64,000 nucleotides of DNA, taken from Tropicimonas isoalkanivorans (GTDB lineage Bacteria > Pseudomonadota > Alphaproteobacteria > Rhodobacterales > Rhodobacteraceae). Below are positions 38,024-46,538 of this stretch, piece after piece. Made by a program: the position numbers and the translations under genes. Each line of letters starts with the position of its first letter. Positions within the stretch are counted from its first letter, which is position 1. The DNA is taken from NCBI RefSeq assembly GCF_900112335.1, contig NZ_FOLG01000008.1:1-64000 (forward strand), in the 5' to 3' direction. The notes beneath the pieces are model-generated. The model ran no database searches. It saw nothing but the letters and a program-made list of their open reading frames with translations, and was not told the origin of the DNA.

Positions 38024-38141
38024 GGCCCCCGGGGGGCTCCCGCCCGTCGGCGACGCATCGCAGATGCGCCTTCTCCCGTTGGGGGTGGCCGCGCGCTGCG
38101 CGCGCGGTGCCTTCGGCGAGGATATTTGCAGACACAAGAAG
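38024..38141. repeat. Intergenic repeat, copy 1: two-hairpin unit plus 34-nt TTCTTGTGTC motif
   Basis: Read rightward this holds GCCCGTCG, then a hairpin GCATC/GATGC, the sequence TTCTCCCGTTGGG, and a second hairpin CCGCGCGC/GCGCGCGG. It then continues into a 34-nt motif (38108-38141) which, read leftward, begins CTTCTTGTGTC. The hairpin unit recurs at 57936-58020 and the 34-nt motif at 44760-44793. Confidence 0.7.
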
Positions 38142-38185
38142 CCGGGGACTGCGCCCGGCAGACTTGGCGGAGGTACGGGCCTTGA

Positions 38186-38200
38186 GAACAAATACGGAAC
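38186..38200 (+). promoter_or_regulatory. LexA (SOS) box of the alphaproteobacterial type, GAAC-N7-GAAC
   Basis: GAAC at 38186-38189, seven bases, then GAAC at 38197-38200, ending 16 bp before the start codon of the ImuA-like gene. GTTC-N7-GTTC (the same site read from the other strand) is the LexA operator in Rhodobacter and other alphaproteobacteria. The position over the start of transcription fits repression. Confidence 0.8.
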
Positions 38201-38216
38201 ATTGTAGTCTGTCGCC

Positions 38217-38858
38217 ATGTCCCGCCACCACCCCCTCCTGTCGCGTGCGCCGCATGCCGGACGCCCCGCCCTGCCCGTGGCCGGGGAGATGGCGCTGGCG
38301 TTGGGGCGGGTGCATGAGATCTGCGGTCCGGCGCGGCAGACGCTGGCGCTGGCGGTGGCCGCGGCGCGGCCGGGGCCGGTGATGTGGATCGTGCCCGCCT
38401 GGCAGGCGGAGCGGCTGAACGGCGAGGGGCTGGCGGCCCGGATCGATCCGGGTCGGGTGATCCTGGTGACGGTGCGGCAGGCCGACCTGCTGCTGTGGTC
38501 GATGGAGGAGGCGCTCAGGTCCGGCGCGGTGCCGCTGGTGGTGGCCGAACTGCCTGAGCCGCCGCCCCTCACCCCGGTGCGCCGGCTGCACCTGGCTGCT
38601 GAGACCGGCGCGGCGGAGGGGGCGGTGGCGCCGCTGGGGCTGCTGCTGACCCCCGGCGACGGCGGCGCGCAGGGGGTGGAAAGCCGCTGGCACCTCGCCC
38701 CGGATCACGGCCCCTCACGCAGCCGCTGGCGGCTGGAGCGCCGCCGGGCCCGTACCGCCCCCCCGGCCGCGTGGGACTTTGGACAGACGGCGACAGAAGG
38801 CGACGGGCGGCTGCGCCTGACACCGCGCCTGCCGGGCGCCTCACGCGAAGGGCACTGA
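38217..38858 (+). CDS. ImuA-like (SulA/RecA-fold) SOS protein, orphan
   Basis: A 213-residue protein with the ImuA-type pattern: RVHEICGPARQTLALAVA near 31-48, PVMWIVPAWQAERLNGEGL, ADLLLWSMEEALRSG, and LTPVRRLHLAAE near 123. ImuA proteins resemble RecA without a complete ATP site and help the ImuB-DnaE2 translesion polymerase; here the normal Walker A is absent. The LexA box directly upstream independently supports an SOS role. imuB and dnaE2 are not adjacent. The next gene (a cytochrome) is 152 bp away, so it appears monocistronic. Confidence 0.78.
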   Translation: MSRHHPLLSRAPHAGRPALPVAGEMALALGRVHEICGPARQTLALAVAAARPGPVMWIVPAWQAERLNGEGLAARIDPGRVILVTVRQADLLLWSMEEALRSGAVPLVVAELPEPPPLTPVRRLHLAAETGAAEGAVAPLGLLLTPGDGGAQGVESRWHLAPDHGPSRSRWRLERRRARTAPPAAWDFGQTATEGDGRLRLTPRLPGASREGH

Positions 38859-39010
38859 CCGCACCGAACCTGTGGCGGGTCCTCAAGACTGCGGCGGCAC
38901 GACGACGTCCCAAAGCCAAGCGGACGGTTGCGGCAGATCAACGCCCGATCCCACCGGGTGTGAGACAATTTCCCGCGACACGAACCGCTCACTTGCCAAG
39001 GGAGGACGAT

Positions 39011-39328
39011 ATGAGACGCGCAATCGGGACGGCCATTCTTTCCATTTGTTTCGCCACCGCCTCCCTTGCAGCCGACGAGCCCTATATCGCGGCCGGCAAG
39101 CGCATGGCGGAGGCGAATTGCGCCAACTGCCACAACATCGCGCCGGGCGGGGCGTTCAAGCTCTATCCGCCGAGCTTCCAGGCCATTGCAATCTACATGG
39201 ACCCCGACGTGATACGCATGAAGGTCATGTACCCCGATCACGCGGTGATCATGCCCCAGTTCCACACCTTCATGTTCGTCGAGAACCTCGACAACATCGT
39301 TGGCTATATCCAGTCGTTGGACAAATGA
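39011..39328 (+). CDS. Small periplasmic c-type cytochrome
   Basis: A 105-residue monohaem cytochrome. A signal peptide (MRRAIGTAILSICFATASLA) precedes the haem-attachment motif CANCH near residue 38. A Met in MPQFHTFMF (about 82) is the likely distal ligand. A GGAGGACGAT site precedes the ATG. Its electron partner is not evident; the GMC-type or FAD oxidoreductases nearby are not obviously linked. Confidence 0.9.
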   Translation: MRRAIGTAILSICFATASLAADEPYIAAGKRMAEANCANCHNIAPGGAFKLYPPSFQAIAIYMDPDVIRMKVMYPDHAVIMPQFHTFMFVENLDNIVGYIQSLDK

Positions 39329-39562
39329 CGCCCAAGACGAACGGCATTTCCGGCGCGGGTCGTCCGTCGGACGCCCCCGCCCTGGCGACGTTCGGCAGCC
39401 GGCGGGATCGCCCGATTGACACCGCACAGCCCCCGGACGGAGAGGTGCGTGCTTGAAATTTAACCGAAAACATCCCCCGAACGCCCTAGCGAGCGGGGGA
39501 AATAGGCGTAACAATGCCGCCGATGGAACGGCCAGCGCCGCATCGGAAGAGAAGGGCATCCC

Positions 39563-40513
39563 ATGACCAAACAGTTCGCGTCGCAAGGCGACATGACCGA
39601 GAAGCAGGTGAGTTTCACGGAAGTGGGCCGGGATCTCTGGGCCTTCACCGCCGAGGGCGACCCCAATTCCGGCGTCATCATCGGCGACGATTCGGTCATG
39701 GTGGTGGAAGCACAGGCCACGCCGCGGCTTGCGGCAAAAGTGATCGAGAAGATCCGGGAGGTGACCGACAAACCGATCACCCATCTCGCGCTGACGCACT
39801 ACCATGCGGTTCGCGTGCTGGGGGCGTCGGCCTATGGCGCGGATCAGGTCATCATGGGGGCCACCGCGCGGGCCATGGTGGTCGAGCGCGGACAGCAGGA
39901 CTGGGACAGCGAGTTCCAGCGCTTCCCGAGGCTTTTCGAGGGCCACGAGAGCATTCCTGGCCTCACCTGGCCCACCACCACCTTCACCGCCGGCATGTCG
40001 GTCTTCCTCGGCAACCGCCGGGTGGACCTGATGCACCTTGGCCGGGCGCATACGGCGGGCGACATCGTAATCCACGTGCCGGACGAGAACGTCATGTTCA
40101 CCGGGGATATCGTCGAATACCATTCGGCCTGCTACTGCGGGGACGGGCATTTCGGCGACTGGGGCACCACGCTGGACGCGATCAAGGCGTTCGACGTCGA
40201 TGCCATCGCGCCCGGCAGGGGGGACGCCCTTGTGGGACGGGACATGGTGGAGGCCGCGATCGAAAGCACCCGTGCGTTTGTCGAATCCACCTATCGGCCC
40301 GCGGCGCGCGTGGCCGCCCGGGGTGGCACTCTGAAGGAGGCCTGGGACGCGGTACGGGAGGCGTGCGATCCAAAATTCGCCGACTACGCGATCTACGAGC
40401 ATTGCCTGCCCTTCAACGTCGCGCGCGCTTACGACGAGGCGCAGGGCATCGACACGCCGCGCATCTGGACCGCCGAACGCGACCGGGAATTGTGGGAACA
40501 ACTGCAGGGCTGA
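39563..40513 (+). CDS. Metallo-beta-lactamase-fold protein with divergent metal site
   Basis: A 316-residue MBL-fold hydrolase. The usual HxHxDH motif reads THYHAVRVLG: the first two His are kept, but Asp becomes Val and the last His becomes Arg. Later ligands, GRAHTAGD and FTGDIVEYH, are intact, while the final His of PGHG-type motifs is Arg (APGRGD). One metal site may therefore be lost. The variant occurs in a recognisable family of unknown substrate. First gene of a group with DinB, an FAD monooxygenase, DUF2783 and a fumarylacetoacetase-like gene. Confidence 0.85.
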   Translation: MTKQFASQGDMTEKQVSFTEVGRDLWAFTAEGDPNSGVIIGDDSVMVVEAQATPRLAAKVIEKIREVTDKPITHLALTHYHAVRVLGASAYGADQVIMGATARAMVVERGQQDWDSEFQRFPRLFEGHESIPGLTWPTTTFTAGMSVFLGNRRVDLMHLGRAHTAGDIVIHVPDENVMFTGDIVEYHSACYCGDGHFGDWGTTLDAIKAFDVDAIAPGRGDALVGRDMVEAAIESTRAFVESTYRPAARVAARGGTLKEAWDAVREACDPKFADYAIYEHCLPFNVARAYDEAQGIDTPRIWTAERDRELWEQLQG

Positions 40514-40517
40514 GACC

Positions 40518-41033
40518 GTGACCGACCCCTATCGCTCCATGGCCCGCAACAATGCGTGGGCAAATGAAACGCTGCATGGCGCCATTGCCGAGATGGACGC
40601 CAGCGCTTTCGCTGCGGAACGACCAGGGTTCTTCCCATCCTTGAAGGCAGTTCTGAACCACATCCACAAGGTGGATCTCTATTATCTCGATGCGTTGGAA
40701 CGCGGCGGGCTGGGGTACGCTGTCTATGATAGCCACGACCAATCGAACCCGGCAGCGTTGGCGGCGGCTCAGGCGGAGGCGGACCTGCGGCTGATCCGCT
40801 TCTGCGACACCCTCACGCCCGAAAAACTGTCCGGCATACGCGCGACCGCCCGGCCCGGCGGCGCGTGGGAGGAACGGGTGGACGCCCTTTTGCTCCACCT
40901 GTTCCAGCACCAGGTTCACCACCGGGGACAGGCGCACACGATGGTTCTGCACGCGGGGATATCGCCGCCTCAACTGGATGAGTTCCACCTCGACTACGAC
41001 CGCGCCCCGACGGCGCGCCGCTACTTCGCATGA
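40518..41033 (+). CDS. DinB-family metal-dependent protein
   Basis: A 171-residue four-helix DinB-fold protein with GTG start at 40518, five bases after the MBL stop. The metal triad is visible as HIHKVD (His near 50) and HQVHHRGQ (His near 133 and 137). The superfamily includes glutathione- or mycothiol-dependent maleylpyruvate isomerases, so with the adjacent fumarylacetoacetase-like and monooxygenase genes it could catalyse an isomerisation in aromatic breakdown. That is inference; DinB proteins also act in stress response. Confidence 0.82.
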   Translation: MTDPYRSMARNNAWANETLHGAIAEMDASAFAAERPGFFPSLKAVLNHIHKVDLYYLDALERGGLGYAVYDSHDQSNPAALAAAQAEADLRLIRFCDTLTPEKLSGIRATARPGGAWEERVDALLLHLFQHQVHHRGQAHTMVLHAGISPPQLDEFHLDYDRAPTARRYFA

Positions 41034-41096
41034 GGCTTCGCACCGACACGGCCTGAGCGCACAAGTCTCGTTCACACCAGGGTTGGGAGGATCCCG

Positions 41097-42731
41097 ATGA
41101 ACGCAACCAACAAGATTTTCGACACACCGCTCTATCCCTATGAGCGCAGTGCCGATCAGGACGCCGCCACGCCGGCACGGCATACCGCCATCGTCATCGG
41201 CGCCGGCCCCGTCGGCCTGACAACGGCAATCGACCTTGCCCACCAGGGCATCGAAACCGTGCTGCTGGACGAGAACGACAAGGTCAGTTTTGGCTCCCGC
41301 GCGATCTGTTTCGCCAAGAGGCCGCTGGAGATCTTCGGACGACTGGGCGCCGAACAGGCGCTGATCGACAAGGGCGTAGAATGGGACGTGGGAAAGATTT
41401 TCTTCCAGGACAGGGATGTCTATCAATTCGACCTCCAGCCCGAACAGGGGCATGAGCGGCCCGCTTTCATCAACCTCCAGCAATACTACCTCGAGAAATT
41501 CCTGGTCGATCGCATCCGCGAGATGCAGGAGGCCGGAGCGCCGCTGGAGATCCGCGGGCAGAACAAGGTCGTCTCGGTGTCCGATCGCGGGGACGGGGTG
41601 GAGGTGCGAGTCGAGACGCCCGACGGGGAATATGAGCTGCACGCCGACTGGCTGATCGCCTGCGACGGCGCCTGTTCCCCCACCCGCGCGATGCTCGGCC
41701 TGGAGTTCGAGGGCCGCGTCTTCGAGGACAACTTCCTGATCGCAGACGTCGTGATGGAGGCCGATTTTCCCTCCGAGCGTTGGTTCTGGTTCGACCCGCC
41801 CTTCAACCGGGGCCAGTCTGCCCTGTTGCACCAGCAGCCGGACGGCGTGTGGCGGATCGATCTGCAATTGGGATGGGACATCGACCGGGAAGCAGAAAAG
41901 AAACCCGAGAACGTCATTCCCCGCCTGAAGGCGATGCTTGGCGAGGACGTCGATTTCGAACTGGAATGGGTGTCGATCTACACTTTCAAATGCCGCCGTA
42001 TGGAGAGCTTCCGCCACGGCCGGGTGCTTTTTGCGGGCGACAGCGCCCACGAGGTAAGCCCCTTCGGCGCGCGCGGCGCCAATTCGGGCATTCAGGATGC
42101 CGACAACCTCGTCTGGAAGCTGAAACTGGTAATCGACGGAGTGGCGCCGGAAAATCTGATCGACAGCTACGATGCCGAACGCACCCGGGCCGCCGACGAG
42201 AACATCCTCAACTCCACCCGCTCGACGGATTTCATCACGCCCAGAAGCGAGACGAGCCGCACGCTGCGCGATGCCGTGCTCGATCTGGCCGAGCACTACC
42301 CGTTCGCCCGCCCGATGGTGAACTCCGGCCGCCTATCGGTGCCCTGCACGTACGACGGCTCTCCGCTGGTGTCGGCCGATGCCCTGACCGGAGGCCCGCC
42401 GCGCACCCGCCCGGGTTCCCCCTGCCCCGACGTGCCCCTGGGCGAGCACGACTACCTTCTGCGCCACCTCGGCGACCGCTTCGTGCTTCTGACCATCGAC
42501 TGCGAGGCGCCCGATGAGATCGAGGAGGAGGGCGTCACCGTCACCCGCCTTGCCCTAACGACTCAGGACGACCGAACCGGGTTCCTCAAGGAGCGCTACC
42601 TCGGCGAGGCGCCCTCGGCCGTCTACCTGATCCGCCCGGACCAGCACGTCGCCGCGCGGCGGATCGAATACAACGAGACCCTGATGCGCACCGCCCTGCG
42701 CCGCACCCTCGGCAAGGAGGTCGCCAAATGA
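41097..42731 (+). CDS. FAD-dependent aromatic monooxygenase (MhpA/PheA-type)
   Basis: A 544-residue class A flavoprotein hydroxylase. GxGxxG is in VIVIGAGPVGLTTAIDLAHQ near 30; the DG motif is ACDGACSPTRAML near 195; the GD motif is FAGDSAHEVSPFGARGANSG near 315. A thioredoxin-like C-terminal domain follows, as in phenol and 3-hydroxyphenylpropionate hydroxylases. It hydroxylates a phenolic acid, using NAD(P)H and O2. The substrate is not readable. Its stop overlaps the DUF2783 start (ATGA). Confidence 0.88.
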   Translation: MNATNKIFDTPLYPYERSADQDAATPARHTAIVIGAGPVGLTTAIDLAHQGIETVLLDENDKVSFGSRAICFAKRPLEIFGRLGAEQALIDKGVEWDVGKIFFQDRDVYQFDLQPEQGHERPAFINLQQYYLEKFLVDRIREMQEAGAPLEIRGQNKVVSVSDRGDGVEVRVETPDGEYELHADWLIACDGACSPTRAMLGLEFEGRVFEDNFLIADVVMEADFPSERWFWFDPPFNRGQSALLHQQPDGVWRIDLQLGWDIDREAEKKPENVIPRLKAMLGEDVDFELEWVSIYTFKCRRMESFRHGRVLFAGDSAHEVSPFGARGANSGIQDADNLVWKLKLVIDGVAPENLIDSYDAERTRAADENILNSTRSTDFITPRSETSRTLRDAVLDLAEHYPFARPMVNSGRLSVPCTYDGSPLVSADALTGGPPRTRPGSPCPDVPLGEHDYLLRHLGDRFVLLTIDCEAPDEIEEEGVTVTRLALTTQDDRTGFLKERYLGEAPSAVYLIRPDQHVAARRIEYNETLMRTALRRTLGKEVAK

Positions 42732-42928
42732 GCGAACTGATCCTCACCCCGAACATCGACCGTGGAGACGATTTCTACGCCGCCCTGCTCAAGGCCCATG
42801 ACGGGCTCAACAAGGCGGACAGCGACGCCCTCAACGCGCGCCTTCTGCTGGTCCTCGCAAACCATATTGGCGACGGGGAGGTTCTGGCGCAGGCGATTGA
42901 AGCTGCCGCCAACGCCGCGCCGCGCTAA
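42728..42928 (+). CDS. DUF2783 small protein
   Basis: A 66-residue helical protein of unknown function. The stretch DDFYAALLKAHDGLNKADSD followed by LNARLLLVLANHIGD is the DUF2783 pattern. It is coupled (ATGA) to the FAD monooxygenase, its usual neighbour, and may be an accessory subunit. Confidence 0.88.
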   Translation: MSELILTPNIDRGDDFYAALLKAHDGLNKADSDALNARLLLVLANHIGDGEVLAQAIEAAANAAPR

Positions 42929-43037
42929 GACCCCAGTGTGTGAAGGGGCGTCGGGCCGGGAACCCCGCCCGCCGGCATAGCGTTGTCTTCGCGGGCCGCG
43001 CCGAACCCGCCGTCGCCCCGCGAATTGGAGACATGAC

Positions 43038-44282
43038 ATGAGTTTGTTACGAAGCTGGCTCGAGACAGCGAACGACCCCGACGGACCCTTTCCCATGAAC
43101 AACCTGCCGCTCGGCGTGTTCTCGGCCGGCGGGGCGCCCCGATGCTGCACGGCGATAGGGGACCAAGTGCTGGACCTCGGCGGGATGGAACGCGCGGGCT
43201 ACCTCAGGCCCATGGGCCTCGACGCCCCCGCGCTGAACGACTTCATGGCAAAAGGCCCCGAGACCTGGGCAAACCTTCGGGCGACGCTGTTCGGCTACCT
43301 CGCCGAAGGCAGTTCCGCCGCGGGAATGCTCACGCCCTTCATGCACCCGCTGGACGCCGTCCGCCTGCACCTGCCCTTCCGAGTCGCCGAATACACAGAC
43401 TTCTATGCAGGCCGGCACCACGCCGAGAACGTTGGCACCCTGTTTCGCGGGTCGGAGAATGCACTGCCGCCGAACTGGCTTCACATGCCCATCGGCTACA
43501 ATGGCCGGTCCTCCACGGTCATTGTTTCCGGAACCGACGTCCATCGCCCGCAGGGCCAGACCAAGGCGCCCGATGCCGACCTGCCCACGTTCGGCCCCTG
43601 CCAACGCCTCGACATGGAGCTTGAACTGGGCGCCGTGATTGGCAGCCCCTCCACCATGGGCACGCGGGTGAGCGTGGCCGAGGCCGACGCGATGATCTTT
43701 GGATACGTCCTGCTCAACGACTGGTCGGCCCGCGATATCCAGGCCTGGGAATACCAGCCCCTCGGCCCGTTCCAGTCCAAGGCCTTCGCCACGACGATCA
43801 GCCCATGGGTGGTGACGAAAGCCGCGTTGGAGCCCTTCCGCCGCCTCGCCCCCCAACGGGATATTCCTCTCCTGCCCTACCTGGAGGAACCGGGCCCGAT
43901 GTTCTACGACATCACCCTCTCCGCCGCGCTGCAACCCGAAGGCGCGGACGCTGCCACCACGATCTGCCAGACGAACGCGCGCGAATTGTACTACTCCGCC
44001 GCCCAGCAACTTGCCCACCACACCGCCTCGGGCTGCGCCATGCGCACGGGGGACCTCCTCGGCTCGGGCACCATCTCCGGCGCCGATACCGGCAGCCATG
44101 GCTCCCTGCTGGAACTGACCTGGGGCGGAGAAAATCCCCTCACGCTGGAAAACGACGGCACCCGGACGTTCCTCGAAGACGGTGACCGCGTCACCCTGCA
44201 CGGCCACGCCCAGGGTGACGGCTACCGGATCGGCTTCGGAGAGTGCACCGGCCGCATCCTGCCGGCCCGGACGACGCCCTGA
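43038..44282 (+). CDS. Fumarylacetoacetase (FAH family)
   Basis: A 414-residue metal-dependent hydrolase of a beta-diketo acid. The FAH active region reads DFYAGRHHAENVGTLFRG near residue 119-136; metal-binding acids are in LDMELELG and NDWSARDIQAWEYQPLGPF. The full length and N-terminal SH3-like domain match true fumarylacetoacetase rather than the short FAH-domain proteins. It cleaves fumarylacetoacetate to fumarate and acetoacetate in tyrosine/homogentisate breakdown. hmgA and maleylacetoacetate isomerase are not in the window, although DinB (40518) might supply an isomerase. Confidence 0.87.
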   Translation: MSLLRSWLETANDPDGPFPMNNLPLGVFSAGGAPRCCTAIGDQVLDLGGMERAGYLRPMGLDAPALNDFMAKGPETWANLRATLFGYLAEGSSAAGMLTPFMHPLDAVRLHLPFRVAEYTDFYAGRHHAENVGTLFRGSENALPPNWLHMPIGYNGRSSTVIVSGTDVHRPQGQTKAPDADLPTFGPCQRLDMELELGAVIGSPSTMGTRVSVAEADAMIFGYVLLNDWSARDIQAWEYQPLGPFQSKAFATTISPWVVTKAALEPFRRLAPQRDIPLLPYLEEPGPMFYDITLSAALQPEGADAATTICQTNARELYYSAAQQLAHHTASGCAMRTGDLLGSGTISGADTGSHGSLLELTWGGENPLTLENDGTRTFLEDGDRVTLHGHAQGDGYRIGFGECTGRILPARTTP

Positions 44283-44349
44283 CCGGAGCATCGGCTGGAC
44301 ATTCCGGCGCAATCCGTCCAGTCATGGCGCGCCCCGCCAAAGGACCGCC

Positions 44350-44712
44350 ATGACCACGATCACTATCTGCACCACCTGCCGCAATGCCGAGACGAGGGAG
44401 AGCAAGGCGGGCGATCCCACGGGCGAAGCGTTCCTCGATCACACCCGCGCCGCTGTCGCCTCCCACGACGGCCTCACGGTTCGGGGCACAGCTTGCCTGA
44501 TGGGCTGCGATCACGGCTGCAACGCCGCGATCTCGGCGCACGGCAAGATGACCTACGTCCTGGGCCGCTTCGACGGAACACCCGAAGATGCCGCCGCGCT
44601 CGCGGACTACGCCGGCAAACACGCCGCCAGCGCCACCGGGGCCGTGCCCTACCGCACCTGGCCACAGGGCGTGAAGGGCCATTTCATCTCCCGCGTCCCG
44701 CCGCTCGACTGA
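44350..44712 (+). CDS. DUF1636 metal-binding protein
   Basis: A 120-residue thioredoxin-like protein with cysteines CTTC near 8-11 and CLMGCDHGC near 49-57, the pattern of a [2Fe-2S] or cobalt site. DUF1636 genes are often located with cobalamin genes; here cobQ lies 103 bp away, convergent. The ATG at 44350 is chosen over the longer upstream open frame. Confidence 0.85.
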   Translation: MTTITICTTCRNAETRESKAGDPTGEAFLDHTRAAVASHDGLTVRGTACLMGCDHGCNAAISAHGKMTYVLGRFDGTPEDAAALADYAGKHAASATGAVPYRTWPQGVKGHFISRVPPLD

Positions 44713-44759
44713 CGCCCCCCCAAGGGCGCACCAGCCCACCAGTGATGCGCTTCGCGCGT

Positions 44760-44793
44760 CTTCTTGTGTCAAAAAATATCCCCGCCGGAGGCA
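44760..44793 (+). repeat. 34-nt repeat motif, copy 2 (TTCTTGTGTC...ATATCC..CGCCG)
   Basis: Matches the 38108-38141 motif on the opposite strand with few differences: CTTCTTGTGTC, a variable triplet, AAATATCC, then CGCCG and AGGCA. It lies between the convergent DUF1636 and cobQ 3' ends. A weaker relative (GTCTTGTTGGCAAAAATACC, 1851-1870) follows the dihydroxyacetone kinase gene. Confidence 0.65.
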
Positions 44794-44815
44794 TCCGACG
44801 CCGCCACACGGCGGA

Positions 44816-46273
44816 TCACTCCATTACATGGCGGGCCGCCTGCAACAGTGCATCCAGGTCCATGTGCGCCTCCAGATGCGCCGCCAGATCGTCGAGCGCC
44901 CCCTCCACAACGGCCCCGTGATCCAGCCCCGACGCAATCCCACCGAGCCCCTCTAGAAAGGCCGCGCGGAACCCGTTTGAGGCAAACAAGCCGTGGAGGT
45001 AGCTGCCCATGATCCGTCCATCGGGAGATATCGCGCCCTCGTCGCGCCCCTCCACCTGCGCGAAGGGCCGCGCCCGGTCCGCCCCGTCGCTCCGGCCGAT
45101 GTGGATCTCGTAGCCGGAAAAGTCCGTTCCCGACCCCACATGCCGCGCCGAAACCCGTGTCAGCTGCTTCTCCGGCACCATCTCAGTCACGATATCCAAT
45201 AAACCCAGACCCTCGGTCTCCCCCGGAGGCCCTTCCAGGCCCTCGGCATCCACGATCCGGCGACCAAGCATCTGGTAGCCGCCGCACAGGCCGAGCACGA
45301 AGCCGCCCCTCCGGACATGCGCCGCCAAGTCGACATCCCACCCCTGCGCGCGCAAATAGGCAAGATCGCCCCGGGTGGACTTGGTGCCGGGCAGGATCAC
45401 CAGATCGGCGTCCCCGGGCAGCGGCGCGCCGCCGCGTACCATCGTCAGCCGCACGCCAGGTTCGGCGCCCAGCGGGTCCAGGTCGTCGAAATTGGCGATC
45501 CGCGACAGCACCGGGCACACGACGTGAAAACTGCCATCCCGGTTCTGGGTCCTGAGGTCCAGTGCATCCTCCGCCGGCAGTCGGTGGGCGCCCTCGAACC
45601 AGGGCACCACGCCAAAGCCGTGCCATCCCGTCCGCTCCGCAATCAGCCGATACCCTTCATCGAACAGGCGAGGATCGCCGCGGAACTTGTTGATCGCGAA
45701 GCCGCAAATCAGGTCGGCATCCTCTCGGTCGATGACCGCCTTGGTTCCGACGATCTGTGCGATGACGCCGCCCCGGTCGATGTCGCCCACCAGCAGCACC
45801 GGCACACCTGCGGCCCGCGCGAACCCCATGTTGGCGATGTCGCCTGCCCGCAGGTTCACCTCTGCCGGGCTGCCCGCCCCCTCCACCAGAACGAGGTCCG
45901 CCTGCTTGCCCAGCCGGTTAAAGCTCTCCAGCACCGGCGCCATTAGCTTCGGCTTCAACGCCGCGTAGTCGCGCGCCCGCACCGTGTCGACCCGCCGCCC
46001 TTGCACCACCACCTGCGCGCCGGTCTCCGTCTCCGGCTTCAGCAACACGGGGTTCATGTCGGTCACCGGTTCCACCCCGCAGGCCAGCGCCTGCAATGCC
46101 TGTGCCCGGCCGATTTCCCCCCCGTCCGCCGTCACGGCGGCGTTGTTCGACATGTTCTGCGGCTTGAACGGTCGCACCTCCAGCCCCCGCCGCCGATAGG
46201 CCCGCGCCAGCCCCGCGACCAGCAGCGATTTGCCGACATTCGAGCCGGCCCCCTGCACCATCAGCGCGCGCAT
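44816..46273 (-). CDS. cobQ: Cobyric acid synthase CobQ
   Basis: A 485-residue amidotransferase that amidates adenosylcobyrinic a,c-diamide at positions b, d, e and g using ATP and glutamine. The P-loop-like [20 protein letters not shown] is at 8-27. The class I amidotransferase domain (about 250-440) has the nucleophile Cys in [11 protein letters not shown]. The stop is at 44816. Only 1 bp separates it from the YrhK-like gene. Confidence 0.95.
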   Translation of the reverse strand: MRALMVQGAGSNVGKSLLVAGLARAYRRRGLEVRPFKPQNMSNNAAVTADGGEIGRAQALQALACGVEPVTDMNPVLLKPETETGAQVVVQGRRVDTVRARDYAALKPKLMAPVLESFNRLGKQADLVLVEGAGSPAEVNLRAGDIANMGFARAAGVPVLLVGDIDRGGVIAQIVGTKAVIDREDADLICGFAINKFRGDPRLFDEGYRLIAERTGWHGFGVVPWFEGAHRLPAEDALDLRTQNRDGSFHVVCPVLSRIANFDDLDPLGAEPGVRLTMVRGGAPLPGDADLVILPGTKSTRGDLAYLRAQGWDVDLAAHVRRGGFVLGLCGGYQMLGRRIVDAEGLEGPPGETEGLGLLDIVTEMVPEKQLTRVSARHVGSGTDFSGYEIHIGRSDGADRARPFAQVEGRDEGAISPDGRIMGSYLHGLFASNGFRAAFLEGLGGIASGLDHGAVVEGALDDLAAHLEAHMDLDALLQAARHVME

Positions 46274-46274
46274 G

Positions 46275-46538
46275 TCAGGCCGTATCGTCCGAGGGCAGCG
46301 GCAACTGCGCCAGGTGGAATTCCCGCATGAACCGCACCATCGGCCGCGCCGCGAAGAAGATCGAGCCGATCAGGAACAGCCACGTCCCTTGGATCTGCCA
46401 CGCCTCGAAAAAGAACATCACGCTTCCGACAACGAAACACAGCGCAGCCGCCAGATCGATCGTCGTGTAGAGTTTCTCGTAGAAGTGATAGACCCTCAGG
46501 TGCAGCGGCGTTGCATCGAAGAGCTTGGGGTTGAACAT
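46275..46538 (-). CDS. YrhK-family membrane protein
   Basis: An 87-residue protein with two hydrophobic helices (about 30-48, [19 protein letters not shown], and 53-70), matching the YrhK domain of unknown function. It starts on the cobO stop (TGATG), so it is coupled to cobO translation, and ends 1 bp before cobQ. A link to cobalamin biology is suggested only by this packing. Confidence 0.85.
   Translation of the reverse strand: MFNPKLFDATPLHLRVYHFYEKLYTTIDLAAALCFVVGSVMFFFEAWQIQGTWLFLIGSIFFAARPMVRFMREFHLAQLPLPSDDTA

Noticed and set aside
38705-40501. A 598-codon minus-strand frame opposite the cytochrome and MBL genes
   Set aside because: The plus-strand genes have clear motifs (CxxCH, MBL ligands, ribosome sites); the antisense frame has none.
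40413-42296. A 627-codon minus-strand frame opposite DinB and the FAD monooxygenase
   Set aside because: Same reason: no domain, and the sense genes are unambiguous.
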